Positions 7,560-15,450 of a DNA stretch of 58,493 bases are shown one piece after another. The DNA is taken from positions 1-58,493 of the forward strand of contig JAGYJT010000020.1 of NCBI GenBank assembly GCA_018401955.1, written 5' to 3'. Made by a program: the position numbers and the translations under genes. This DNA is from Chitinophagales bacterium. Lineage in GTDB: Bacteria > Bacteroidota > Bacteroidia > Chitinophagales > CAIOSU01. Positions within the stretch are counted from its first letter, which is position 1. The number at the start of each line of letters is the position of its first letter. The notes beneath the pieces are model-generated. The model was not told the origin of the DNA. It saw only the letters and a program-made list of their open reading frames with translations, and ran no database searches.

Positions 7560-8086
7560 TTAAGGGCATCGGTTAGCGGCAAGCGCTCCATTATGGCGGC
7601 CCGCTCGTTTACATTAATATCATCAATGGTTTCACCTTCCCTCAAAAACAAGGTGGCTAACACATAAGGAACCATAGTGTAACTGCCTTGCATTAGCTGT
7701 TCAATTTGCAGGGCCTCCAAGGCTTGGCCAAAAGTAGCTTTGCCCATAGGTGCCACTTTGTTGAGCAACTGCAAATCGGCAGGGGCATGGTACAGCTCAC
7801 CCTCGTGCGCCAGTACCTTTAGTGCAACAGGCTCTGGCATTATAGTTAACTTATCAATGGCTGTAAAAATGCCCAGTACCAGGTCGGTATCTTTGTCTTT
7901 TACGGTATCCCAACCGGTCCAAAATTTTACTATTGCTTCCACATACTCTGGGCAGCGGGTCAATAAATCAACGCCTGATACACTATCGGCATCAGCAAAA
8001 TGTTTTTTAATCTCTGGCTGCCACGTTTCTATCAACTTGGTATAGTTAATGTATTGCGACAGGGTAACTTTTTGTAGGTCTATCAT
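7451..8086 (-). CDS. Tail assembly chaperone, G-like
   Basis: A 211-residue soluble, largely helical protein, MIDLQKVTLSQYINYTKLIE at the start and DALNAYFFLARS just before the frameshift run. The T-L-x-x-Y-I opening and the L-P-L-T-D-A-L-x-x-x-F-F-L block near residue 180 are what I associate with tail assembly chaperones of Bacteroidota phages. The last 30 residues (from SASTWLKRI) are basic and would be replaced in the frameshift product. It is the first gene of the minus-strand module; upstream there is only a 298-nt non-coding gap and then host genes, with no capsid or portal genes. Confidence 0.6.
   Translation of the reverse strand: MIDLQKVTLSQYINYTKLIETWQPEIKKHFADADSVSGVDLLTRCPEYVEAIVKFWTGWDTVKDKDTDLVLGIFTAIDKLTIMPEPVALKVLAHEGELYHAPADLQLLNKVAPMGKATFGQALEALQIEQLMQGSYTMVPYVLATLFLREGETIDDINVNERAAIMERLPLTDALNAYFFLARSASTWLKRINRYLEAKQMPKQPKPALVH
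7544..7553 (-). promoter_or_regulatory. Candidate -1 ribosomal slippery site (T9-A)
   Basis: On the minus strand the zero frame reads TAT TTT TTT TTA GCT. This offers two overlapping X XXY YYZ heptamers, T TTT TTT and T TTT TTA. A -1 slip here joins the G-like frame to the T-like frame, which has no stop between 7559 and 7263. Confidence 0.6.
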
Positions 8087-8384
8087 CTGGTTTTTGTCGG
8101 CTGTTTTATCAATCGAACAATGCTAATTTATAAGCCTATTTTATATTTTGCAAATTCTCGCAAGCTTAAAATAAACATTATTTATTTCATAAACAACAAA
8201 CCATTGATAATCAGCCATTAGTAATTCCACCAATTTTTAAGCGCACTAATTGTAAGATAAAAAGACACTTAATATTTGACCATTCGATATGCACGTAGTA
8301 TTATTGCGCCCGTAATTGATGAGGTAAAATTGATTTTACTACTTCTTTTTTTTGGGGAAATAACTTTTTTCATATCTTACCGCC
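8087..8384. other. Gap at module boundary, no gene
   Basis: AT-rich non-coding stretch between the divergent tail module (minus) and the aldose epimerase gene (plus). I found no exact TAnnTTTG box, no obvious inverted repeat long enough to be an attachment site, no tRNA and no remnant coding frame. It marks the visible right end of the phage-derived module. Confidence 0.6.
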
Positions 8385-9338
8385 ATGTTCAAAATTCAGG
8401 AAGATTCTTTTGGGAACCTTACACAGCTAGAAATCAATAATGTTCTATCGGGTGAGTACGTAACTATCATTCACGACTATGGTACCAACATTAATGAATT
8501 AGTGCTTCAGGCCAACAAGAAAAACATCCCCTTGGTGCGTGGCACCAACGATAGCAAGGATATGACGAAGAAGCAATGGTTCAAAGGAGCCAAGCTTGCG
8601 CCTTTCCCCAATCGTATAAAAGACGGTAAGTATAGCTTTAATGGCAAAGACTATGCGCTGCCCAAAAACGAGCGCAACAAAAAAAACTCGCTACACGGGT
8701 TTATGTTCAACAAACCGTTTGATTTAATAAGCCACTCAGAGAGCAGTACCGAAGGCAATGTGGAGTTTGAGTATACCCACAACGGCAAAAACGACGGGTT
8801 TCCTTTTCCGTTTAGAATGAACATTATCTATGCCTTGTCGGAAGATGGGTTTGAATGTGTAACCACGGTGCGCAATACCGGATTGGAGCCCATGCCTTTT
8901 GGCGATGGCTGGCACCCGTACTTTAAAACCGGTACTTTGGTAGATAGGCTTCAGCTAATATTGCCCGAGTGTGAGGAGATGGAGGTTGATGAAAACTTGA
9001 TACCTACCGGTAAAACTAAGCCCTACACACGTTTTAGCGAACTTGAAACCATTGGCAAATCGAACTTTGATACGCCTTTTGTAATTAAAGTAAACCCGAA
9101 AGAGGATACCGCATACGTGCAACTTTACGACCCTGACCGTGATTTTCAGATTACGCTTTGGCAAGAAATCGGCGAAGAGAAATACAATTACTTCCAACTT
9201 TACATTCCAGAAGATCGCCAATCAATAGCCATTGAGCCCATGACCTGTGCGCCCGATGCCTTTAATAATGGTATTGGCCTTATTACCTTGCAGCCCGGCG
9301 AAACTTTTACGGGCACCTATGGCGTAACGGTAAAGTAA
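8385..9338 (+). CDS. Aldose 1-epimerase family protein
   Basis: A 317-residue cytoplasmic protein of the galactose mutarotase fold, interconverting alpha and beta anomers of hexoses. Visible family marks are LAPFPNRIKDGKYSFNGK near residue 72, the LHGF motif near 104, GWHPYF (catalytic-type His near 166) and IAIEPMTCAPDAFNNG near 285, where the conserved Glu acts as general base. No signal peptide, and length is normal for the family. It stands alone, with its own ATG preceded by an A/T-rich leader, and is read away from the phage module. The exact sugar is not readable. Confidence 0.9.
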   Translation: MFKIQEDSFGNLTQLEINNVLSGEYVTIIHDYGTNINELVLQANKKNIPLVRGTNDSKDMTKKQWFKGAKLAPFPNRIKDGKYSFNGKDYALPKNERNKKNSLHGFMFNKPFDLISHSESSTEGNVEFEYTHNGKNDGFPFPFRMNIIYALSEDGFECVTTVRNTGLEPMPFGDGWHPYFKTGTLVDRLQLILPECEEMEVDENLIPTGKTKPYTRFSELETIGKSNFDTPFVIKVNPKEDTAYVQLYDPDRDFQITLWQEIGEEKYNYFQLYIPEDRQSIAIEPMTCAPDAFNNGIGLITLQPGETFTGTYGVTVK

Positions 9339-9410
9339 GCCACCGCACCAGCCTTTTTATGGTTTCTAGGCAATTATGCAACACCCTTGTTGCCAAATGC
9401 AATATTATGG

Positions 9411-9439
9411 TTGAAACACCATAAATAATCTTATTTTTG
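9411..9439 (+). promoter_or_regulatory. Bacteroidota-type promoter (TTG / TAnnTTTG)
   Basis: TTG at 9411-9413, an 18-nt spacer and TATTTTTG at 9432-9439. This is a close match to the -33 / -7 promoter of the phylum and lies 36 nt before the DUF4836 gene start at 9476. Confidence 0.6.
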
Positions 9440-9475
9440 CATTTTGCTAAAACTAAAAAACCCTAAGGGCTCATA

Positions 9476-11197
9476 ATGAAAACATTACACTACCTATTGG
9501 TTGTTGCAGTTGCCAGTATTTTAATGGCATCGTGCGGATACCCCGACCACTTAAAAACCCTTCCGAAAGAAACCGTTGCTGTCGTGAGCTTCGATTTATC
9601 GGGCATGGCTGCCAAAGGCGACTTGGATAAGTTGCAAGATGCCGATTTCTTTAAAAAGATGCAGGAGAAAATGAGCGAGAAAGACTCGGTTTCGGCTCAA
9701 GAAACTGATGAATTCCTTAAAAACCCGCTTAACTACGGCATCAATTTTATTGAGCCTGTGTACCTATTTGTAATCAACAATGGCACTGATGAAAAGCCCA
9801 GCGTAGGTTTTAGTATTGCCCTTGGTGATGCTGATAAATTCAAAACCTTTATTTCTAAAACGCTCAAGTCGGGCGAAGAAGAAATAACCATTGAGACCGC
9901 AACCGGATACAGCTATGTAAGCGCTGATGATGTAAACTTGGCTTGGAGCGATGCCGCCTTAATTATTATCCCTACTATTGATGGTAGTGCCGCCACCACC
10001 GCAAACTTTGATAAAATTTTTGGCGAGCAAGGCGCTGATGGCTCGGTAACGGATGTGGCCGGGTTCAAGTCTTTCTATAAAAAGAGTAAAGACATAAGCG
10101 GATGGATGAGTATGAATGTATTGAGCACTGTAATAGATGCCGCTAAACAGTATGCCCCCAACGACCCAAATATTGATGACCTAGAGGGCTATGAGAAGCA
10201 ACTTGAAAGTTTCAAGGATGCCAATTTCCAGTTTCACGTATCGTTTAACGACGACGAAATATATACCGAATACATAACCGACCTACCTGAAGAATTGCAA
10301 AAAATGTATAGCGAAGAGGTGTTGCGCGCAGGGGTGCCAGATAAAATGGCCAACTTGGTAAAAAGCTCTGACCTTGCCGTAGCTTCACTTTCTATCAATA
10401 TACAGAACTACCTGAAACTGATAAGCGATAGCCCAGCGCTTGACAAAAAAACGCAGGAAGAAGTAAAGCAATACATTGCCATGGCGCAACAGTTTATTGC
10501 TCCTTTTGACGGCGACATTATGATATCGTTAAGCGACATTAAAGAAACTGAGCGCACCGTTACAGAAAGCGTAAGAGTTGAAACCGAAGAAGACGGAGAC
10601 CTATATGCCAATGCCGACGAAGATGACTACGGTTGGGGCGATTGGGATGCCGAATACCGCGATACTACTTATACCAAAAAAGAAACACTACCTGTTTTTT
10701 TAGCGGCCACAACCATTAACGATGAAACGTTTGGTTTTATGGGCATGATGTTGGGCAAAGACAAGCCAAAAGTAGGCGAAGTAACAGAAACCGACCTTGG
10801 TGGTGATATGACCATTTACACTACTATTGTAGATAAAATGGTAGTAGTAGGTAACGATAAAGCCGTAATTGAGGCTATTTCGGCTGGCAGCTATAAAGGC
10901 GATGCGAGTTGCGATATGGCCAAAGGTGTTGCTGGGCATGGCTCATATATGTACCTAAACCTTGACATGGCCAAGTACCCACAAGTGATTCAAGATAAAA
11001 TTGCCGAAGCCGCCAAAGATGAAAAAGGTGATGCCATGCTGAAGCTTTTGGGCATGTTTGATAGGGTAGAAGCATATAGCAAAGCCAACTACACAGCTGT
11101 GCTATCAGTTAAACTTAAGCCAAACGGCCACAACAGCCTTTACACATTGCTAGAGTATAGCGGCAATGCAGCATATGAGTTAGGCGCTTTTAAATAA
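9476..11197 (+). CDS. DUF4836 family lipoprotein
   Basis: A 573-residue exported lipoprotein. The signal peptide MKTLHYLLVVAVASILMASC ends in a lipobox with Cys at residue 20. The rest begins LPKETVAVVSFDLSGMAAKG, the DUF4836-type opening (a surface-exposed strand giving mean values such as V-V-S-F-x-L), with further strands and an acidic segment DLYANADEDDYGWGDWDAEY near residue 385. DUF4836 proteins are widespread in Bacteroidota and uncharacterised. It is monocistronic: its own promoter lies upstream and a strong hairpin follows. The subject of the protein is unknown; only envelope location is supported. Confidence 0.75.
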   Translation: MKTLHYLLVVAVASILMASCGYPDHLKTLPKETVAVVSFDLSGMAAKGDLDKLQDADFFKKMQEKMSEKDSVSAQETDEFLKNPLNYGINFIEPVYLFVINNGTDEKPSVGFSIALGDADKFKTFISKTLKSGEEEITIETATGYSYVSADDVNLAWSDAALIIIPTIDGSAATTANFDKIFGEQGADGSVTDVAGFKSFYKKSKDISGWMSMNVLSTVIDAAKQYAPNDPNIDDLEGYEKQLESFKDANFQFHVSFNDDEIYTEYITDLPEELQKMYSEEVLRAGVPDKMANLVKSSDLAVASLSINIQNYLKLISDSPALDKKTQEEVKQYIAMAQQFIAPFDGDIMISLSDIKETERTVTESVRVETEEDGDLYANADEDDYGWGDWDAEYRDTTYTKKETLPVFLAATTINDETFGFMGMMLGKDKPKVGEVTETDLGGDMTIYTTIVDKMVVVGNDKAVIEAISAGSYKGDASCDMAKGVAGHGSYMYLNLDMAKYPQVIQDKIAEAAKDEKGDAMLKLLGMFDRVEAYSKANYTAVLSVKLKPNGHNSLYTLLEYSGNAAYELGAFK

Positions 11198-11224
11198 GAG
11201 CCGCTTACCAGTAAGCATAAACTT

Positions 11225-11259
11225 AAAGGCCCGTCTCGTTTTGAACGAGAAGGGCCTTT
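11225..11259. terminator. Bidirectional hairpin terminator
   Basis: Stem AAAGGCCC-G-TCTCGTT paired with AACGAGA-A-GGGCCTTT around a 3-nt TTG loop, one mismatch in 16 pairs. It lies between the convergent DUF4836 and superoxide dismutase genes, and the arms have A and T runs at their outer ends, so it can stop transcription from both sides. Confidence 0.85.
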
Positions 11260-11282
11260 CTTATTTACTATAACAATAAGTA

Positions 11283-11888
11283 TTACAAAGCAGCTTCGTA
11301 ATTATCTGCTACTTGTTTCCAATTAACAACATTAAAAAATGCGCTAACGTAATCTGGGCGGCGATTTTGATAGTTTAAGTAATAAGCATGCTCCCAAACA
11401 TCAATACCCAAAATAGGGGTGCCTTTAACCTCGGCAACATCCATCAACGGGTTATCTTGGTTAGGTGAGCTGGTTACTACCAACTTGCCATCAGCAACTA
11501 TTAGCCAGGCCCAGCCTGAGCCAAAACGGGTTGCAGCAGCTTTGCTAAACTCCTCTTTAAACTTATCAAACGAGCCAAAGGCTTGATTGATACCTTCGGC
11601 CAAGGCACCTGTAGGTGCACCACCGCCATTAGGAGCCATAACGGTCCAAAACAGATTGTGGTTGTAAAAGCCACCGCCATTGTTACGCACACCAGCGCCA
11701 AGTTTAGACACATTAGCCAAAACTTCTTCGATGCTGCTATCAGCATGCTCAGTACCTTCTAGGGCGCTGTTTAAGTTATTGGTATATGCTGCATGGTGCT
11801 TACCGTGGTGAATTTCCATGGTGCGGGCATCAATATGAGGTTCAAGTGCATTAAATGCATAGGGTAAATCAGGCAATTTAAAAGCCAT
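11283..11888 (-). CDS. sodA: Superoxide dismutase, Mn/Fe family
   Basis: A 201-residue enzyme that dismutates superoxide to peroxide and oxygen in the cytoplasm. All four metal ligands are visible: His27 in HHGKHHAAY, His77 in NHNLFW, Asp163 and His167 in DVWEHAYYL. The opening [18 protein letters not shown] is typical. The [10 protein letters not shown] segment has Gln144 in the position that usually marks the manganese form, so Mn or cambialistic use is likelier than strict iron, but this cannot be settled from sequence alone. Own promoter with a TATATTTG box at 11929-11936, and a shared terminator downstream. Confidence 0.95.
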   Translation of the reverse strand: MAFKLPDLPYAFNALEPHIDARTMEIHHGKHHAAYTNNLNSALEGTEHADSSIEEVLANVSKLGAGVRNNGGGFYNHNLFWTVMAPNGGGAPTGALAEGINQAFGSFDKFKEEFSKAAATRFGSGWAWLIVADGKLVVTSSPNQDNPLMDVAEVKGTPILGIDVWEHAYYLNYQNRRPDYVSAFFNVVNWKQVADNYEAAL

Positions 11889-11928
11889 AGTATGTGGTTT
11901 TATAGGTTAAATAGAAATAATAAGGTTT

Positions 11929-11936
11929 CAAATATA
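11929..11936 (-). promoter_or_regulatory. -7 box of sodA promoter
   Basis: TATATTTG on the minus strand, matching TAnnTTTG, 40 nt before the ATG at 11888. No clear TTG at the -33 position. Confidence 0.5.
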
Positions 11937-12014
11937 GGGTATTGAGTTAACTTCAGCAGCTTGTAAAATGTTCAACAAACTTATGGTTTTATTAATTCTT
12001 TGCCTTTAAACCAA

Positions 12015-12911
12015 TCATAGCGCCGCTATTACTTGAGCAATTTCGCATTGATTGTTTGCCGGTGCAAAGCCTTGCGCAACCGCTTTTTGGTTGTTTAAGG
12101 TTACATCTTTGGGTCTTGGGGCTGCCATGGGCACATCAGCTTGCTTTATAGCTGTAATACTATGCTCTTCCATTTGCAACTCCTTTGCCATTAGCAGGCC
12201 TAAATTATAACGGGTAAGCCTTTCATTGCCACCTAGGTGATAAGTACCTTTAAATAAATCAAGCGCCAACAACAAGCCAGCGGCGGCTGAGGTTGCCCCC
12301 AACATTGACCTATATTCATCAGTAAACAGTCCTATTTTTTCGTTTGCTTTAATTTTTGCGAGCAATGGCAAAAAAAAGTTCTTTGAGCCGGGCCCACCCA
12401 CGCCATACATTAACGGCATTCGGCAAATTGCCGCTTCGGGGTATGCCCGCCTAATGCCTTCTTCCGCTTTTACCTTTTGCTCGCCATAGTGGTTTATGGG
12501 GTTCACGGCATCGGTTTCGGTATAGTTACCTTGTACACCATCAAACACCAAATCGGTAGAGGTAAATACAAATGGAATTGAGAGCTCTGCTGCCAATTGA
12601 GCTAGGTAAATGGCCGTTTTTACGTTTAGCAAGGCCGTTTCGGTAGGGTTTTGCTGGCACGTGTTAATGTTACTTATGGCAGCCGTATGTATAATGGCGT
12701 TGGGGTGGCTCTCCCTTACCAGGTTGCGCAAGGCCGTTAAATCAGTAATATCAAGCTTTACTTGTTGAATACCCTGCGACACGGGGTAAGGATTACTGTT
12801 AACGGTGCCCAATACCTGATACTTTTCTTTAGCCTGTTTGCCAATATTAAACCCTAAAAACCCGCTCGCACCGGTAAGCAACAATCTGGGTTTTGATTTT
12901 GGGTGGCTCAT
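12015..12911 (-). CDS. RmlD-like NAD(P)-dependent sugar reductase / SDR
   Basis: A 298-residue extended short-chain dehydrogenase. LLLTGASGFLGFNIGK is the G-x-x-G-x-x-G dinucleotide site, TAAISNINTCQQ and FTSTDLVFDG follow, and HYGEQKVKAEE supplies the Tyr-x-x-x-Lys catalytic pair near residue 145. The C-terminal half (GTYHLGGNERLTRYNLGLLM) matches the RmlD substrate-binding part. The family reduces or epimerises nucleotide sugars, classically dTDP-4-keto-rhamnose, but no rml neighbours are present, so a different substrate is possible. Its ATG directly follows the stop of the upstream lipoprotein gene (TAA-ATG), so the two are one transcription unit. Confidence 0.8.
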   Translation of the reverse strand: MSHPKSKPRLLLTGASGFLGFNIGKQAKEKYQVLGTVNSNPYPVSQGIQQVKLDITDLTALRNLVRESHPNAIIHTAAISNINTCQQNPTETALLNVKTAIYLAQLAAELSIPFVFTSTDLVFDGVQGNYTETDAVNPINHYGEQKVKAEEGIRRAYPEAAICRMPLMYGVGGPGSKNFFLPLLAKIKANEKIGLFTDEYRSMLGATSAAAGLLLALDLFKGTYHLGGNERLTRYNLGLLMAKELQMEEHSITAIKQADVPMAAPRPKDVTLNNQKAVAQGFAPANNQCEIAQVIAAL

Positions 12912-13463
12912 TTATCGGGCAACTTCCTTAAACTCATTATTCAACAGATAGTATTCTCTGCCATCGTTGGTTATGTAGTGCACTACGCCAAAGTCTTTGG
13001 CAAAGTATACATTTTTGATTTTATAGTCTGGCGAAAGGCTATCTTCGCTAAACAGGTACACCTCTTGGTATACGTTATCACCCACTTTATAATTGCTAAG
13101 TGGCTCAATCAAATCAAAAGAGCGATAAACCTCACCAAACTTTAAATAACGCTTAAAGTCGAACTCATCTTTTAATAAATACACCTTAAAGTAATCGCCG
13201 TGCTCTGGGTTGCCTACGGTAACCTCAGCCTCAATGGGGTAATAAGTGCGTTTTTGGTTAGGGTCTTTTTGGCTCGATACAAACAACGTTACCTCATCGC
13301 CAACTGAATCGGGGTTTTGAAACAGTAGATTGTCACCATCTTCATAAACGAGCCAGCTAATCTCCTCATCAGTAAACGAGCCCTCCATCTTTTGGCCAGA
13401 ACCACAAGATGCCAGTATTATAGTTATACTGATAATTAAGAAAAACAGCACACGCATTTTCAT
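12912..13463 (-). CDS. Small lipoprotein, function unknown
   Basis: A protein of 183 residues from ATG 13463 (or 181 from the second ATG at 13457). The signal peptide VLFFLIISITIILASC ends in a lipobox, so the mature protein is lipid-anchored. The mature part is beta-rich, with repeated G-D-x-V strands (SVGDEVTLFVSSQ, YKVGDNVYQEVYLFSEDS) and no recognised domain. It is the first gene of a two-gene unit with the RmlD-like reductase. The annotated start was moved from a further-upstream ATG at 13481, because a TATATTTG promoter box lies at 13469-13476, inside that longer frame. Confidence 0.65.
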   Translation of the reverse strand: MKMRVLFFLIISITIILASCGSGQKMEGSFTDEEISWLVYEDGDNLLFQNPDSVGDEVTLFVSSQKDPNQKRTYYPIEAEVTVGNPEHGDYFKVYLLKDEFDFKRYLKFGEVYRSFDLIEPLSNYKVGDNVYQEVYLFSEDSLSPDYKIKNVYFAKDFGVVHYITNDGREYYLLNNEFKEVAR

Positions 13464-13468
13464 CGGGG

Positions 13469-13476
13469 CAAATATA
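13469..13476 (-). promoter_or_regulatory. -7 box of lipoprotein / reductase unit
   Basis: TATATTTG on the minus strand ends only 5 nt before the ATG at 13463, with another in-frame ATG at 13457. It decides the start and implies a very short or absent 5' leader. Confidence 0.5.
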
Positions 13477-13565
13477 AACAAAAGGGCTGTGCAATAATGG
13501 TTAAATTATGTTTTTGGGCAGGTTGTAAATTGTTAAAACACGCAGCAGCAATAAACTCGTTTTCC

Positions 13566-13573
13566 TATCTTTG
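13566..13573 (+). promoter_or_regulatory. -7 box of ybaB promoter
   Basis: TATCTTTG matches TAnnTTTG and lies 17 nt before the ATG at 13591. No good -33 TTG at the usual distance. Confidence 0.5.
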
Positions 13574-13590
13574 CAGCAAAACCATATAGT

Positions 13591-13899
13591 ATGTTTGGAG
13601 ATTTGATGGGTAAGCTGGGCGAAATGAAACAGCGCATGGAGGACATGAAAAAGCGCCTTGACAACATTACCGTAGTTGGCGAAGCTGGCAACGGCCTAGT
13701 GAAAGCTACTGTAACCGGAAACCGCAAATTGGTGAACCTGCAAATATCGCCGGAGCTGCTGCAAGAGCAAGATGCCGAAGCTATTGAAGACTTGGTAACC
13801 GTAGCCGTTAACCGTGCATTGGAGCAAGCAGAGCAAGTTGCAGAAGCCGAAAGCACTGCCATGGGCCAAGATATGTTGCCTGGTTTCCCAGGATTGTAA
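13591..13899 (+). CDS. ybaB: YbaB/EbfC family nucleoid-associated protein
   Basis: A 102-residue DNA-binding protein of the YbaB/EbfC family, which forms tweezer-like dimers and coats DNA. The first helix (MGKLGEMKQRMEDMKKRLDN), the core strand pair TVVGEAGNGLVKATVTGNRKL, the NLQISPELL motif and the second helix (EDLVTVAVNRALEQAEQV) match the family order and length. It is usually found next to recR or dnaX; here it is alone with its own promoter and ends tail-to-tail with the dienelactone hydrolase gene with no base between (stops at 13897-13899 and 13900-13902). Confidence 0.9.
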   Translation: MFGDLMGKLGEMKQRMEDMKKRLDNITVVGEAGNGLVKATVTGNRKLVNLQISPELLQEQDAEAIEDLVTVAVNRALEQAEQVAEAESTAMGQDMLPGFPGL

Positions 13900-14730
13900 T
13901 CAACCGCCCTTTCTGTTCAATTGCGTGCGTATAAACTTTAAGCTAGCCTCGTAAGCATCATCGGCGGCAACCTTATCATAGTTGGGGTTGCTGGGGTTTG
14001 CAAAAGCATGCACGGCATCATAGGTTTTTACGATAAGTGTTTTATCGGCAGTTTTCATATCTGCTTCAAACTGGGTAACTACTTCTTGGTTTATCCAATC
14101 GTCTTTTTGGGCAAACATAAACAGCACAGGGGCCGTGAGCGTTTTCAACTGCTCTACGTCCTTTTCGGGCATACCATAGTATACCACGGCACCGGCAGCC
14201 TGCAACGACCATCCGCCGCCAAAGCACCAGCCAACCGTGGCCACGCTAGCCTGCTTACCTACGTGCTTCAGCGCACCAGCAATAATGTTGCGTATGCGGG
14301 TCTCGTCGGCATTGCCCATTAGTTTGCCGGCTTCTTCTCTGGTGGTGGCAATTTTGCCGTCGTACAAGTCAAGCACCAATATATTTACGTCTTTAAGCGA
14401 TTTAAAATACTTTACTGCTTCCTTTTTGATGTGGTCGTTCAGTCCCCACCACTCGTGAAACACAAACAACCACTTCTCGTTATTATATGCCGACCTGATT
14501 TCGAAGGCCGCCGTTTTTTGCCCATCAGGAGTTTTAAACTGCACCATTTGCCCAATATCATCAGTATAAGTATAGGGCAACGGCTCTGCATGCGATGCGC
14601 TGAAACTTGCATCGGCGGTTAGCATAGAGAACTCTTGGGTGGCGGTCATACTGCAACAGGTTGGTTTGCTTTGGGCAAATGCAGCCAAGGTGGTAATTAG
14701 CACCAGTAAAACGGATAGTATAGTTTTCAT
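13900..14730 (-). CDS. Dienelactone hydrolase family protein, exported
   Basis: A 276-residue alpha/beta hydrolase from ATG 14730 (MKTILSVLLVLITTLAAFAQ), where a signal peptide begins; an upstream ATG at 14805 would add a non-signal stretch and was not used. Motifs of the family are visible: FHEWWGLNDHIKKEAVKY, VGWCFGGGWSLQAA with the nucleophile Cys, DDWINQEV with the acid, and HAFANPSNPNYD with the His. Dienelactone hydrolases open cyclic lactones, but exported members in Bacteroidota have other, unknown ester substrates. Cellular location is periplasmic or outer-membrane side by the signal. Confidence 0.85.
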   Translation of the reverse strand: MKTILSVLLVLITTLAAFAQSKPTCCSMTATQEFSMLTADASFSASHAEPLPYTYTDDIGQMVQFKTPDGQKTAAFEIRSAYNNEKWLFVFHEWWGLNDHIKKEAVKYFKSLKDVNILVLDLYDGKIATTREEAGKLMGNADETRIRNIIAGALKHVGKQASVATVGWCFGGGWSLQAAGAVVYYGMPEKDVEQLKTLTAPVLFMFAQKDDWINQEVVTQFEADMKTADKTLIVKTYDAVHAFANPSNPNYDKVAADDAYEASLKFIRTQLNRKGG

Positions 14731-14808
14731 AGTAAGGTTTTTGATTGGTGATGTAACAGCCGTTGCCGTGCAATGATTGCTCAATTTAGGCACATTGTGC
14801 GCCAATTC

Positions 14809-15450
14809 CTACCAATCCACTTTTTTAAGCAGGGCATTCAGTTCACTTATCATCATGGCAGTAGCGCCCCATATAATGCGCCCACCTAGGTCATACGATG
14901 GCGAGTCAAGCTTCATGCCGTCGCGTATGGTTATTTGGCGCACGGCGGCTATGTTGGGGTCAATTAATATTTTCAAGTCGGTTTCCAAAATAGCATCCAC
15001 CTCACTTACCTGAGGCACAAACTCAGGCCGGGTGTAGCTAATACCCATTACCGGGGTCACTAAAAAATTGCTTGGCGGTATATACAGCTCGCTCAATGGC
15101 CTTATCACCTCTACCTGTTGGGGCATTACCCCTACTTCTTCCCAAGCCTCGCGCAGGGCGGTTTGTATCAAATTTTCGTCGTCGTCTTCCTTTTTCCCAC
15201 CCGGAAAAGCAATTTGGCCACTATGCACCCCCTCGTAAGTAGGGCGCTGTATAAATACGGTATGCACCGCATCATTATGCGGATAAAACAATACCAAAAC
15301 GCCACCAAGCCTGGCAGTGCTTTTATACTGCTCCCAAGCCTCTGGTTTAAGCCTGTGCTCGGGTGCCATATTTTGCTGTGCTTGCCACCCGGGCAACTCG
15401 CCAGCGCTGGCATCTTTTAAGTTTCGTACAAAATGTTCGAACCGCTCCAT
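14809..15450 (-). CDS. NUDIX hydrolase, CoA pyrophosphatase-like
   Basis: A 213-residue hydrolase. The NUDIX box is complete: GGKKEDDDENLIQTALREAW followed by EEVGVM (G-x5-E-x7-REUxEExGU). The block just before it, GVHSGQIAFPGG, is the motif used by the CoA-pyrophosphatase (YeaB/NudL) branch, which splits CoA and its derivatives into phosphopantetheine and ADP. Length is normal. The ATG overlaps the stop of the kmo gene by one base (TAATG), so it is translated right behind kynurenine monooxygenase. Confidence 0.85.
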   Translation of the reverse strand: MERFEHFVRNLKDASAGELPGWQAQQNMAPEHRLKPEAWEQYKSTARLGGVLVLFYPHNDAVHTVFIQRPTYEGVHSGQIAFPGGKKEDDDENLIQTALREAWEEVGVMPQQVEVIRPLSELYIPPSNFLVTPVMGISYTRPEFVPQVSEVDAILETDLKILIDPNIAAVRQITIRDGMKLDSPSYDLGGRIIWGATAMMISELNALLKKVDW

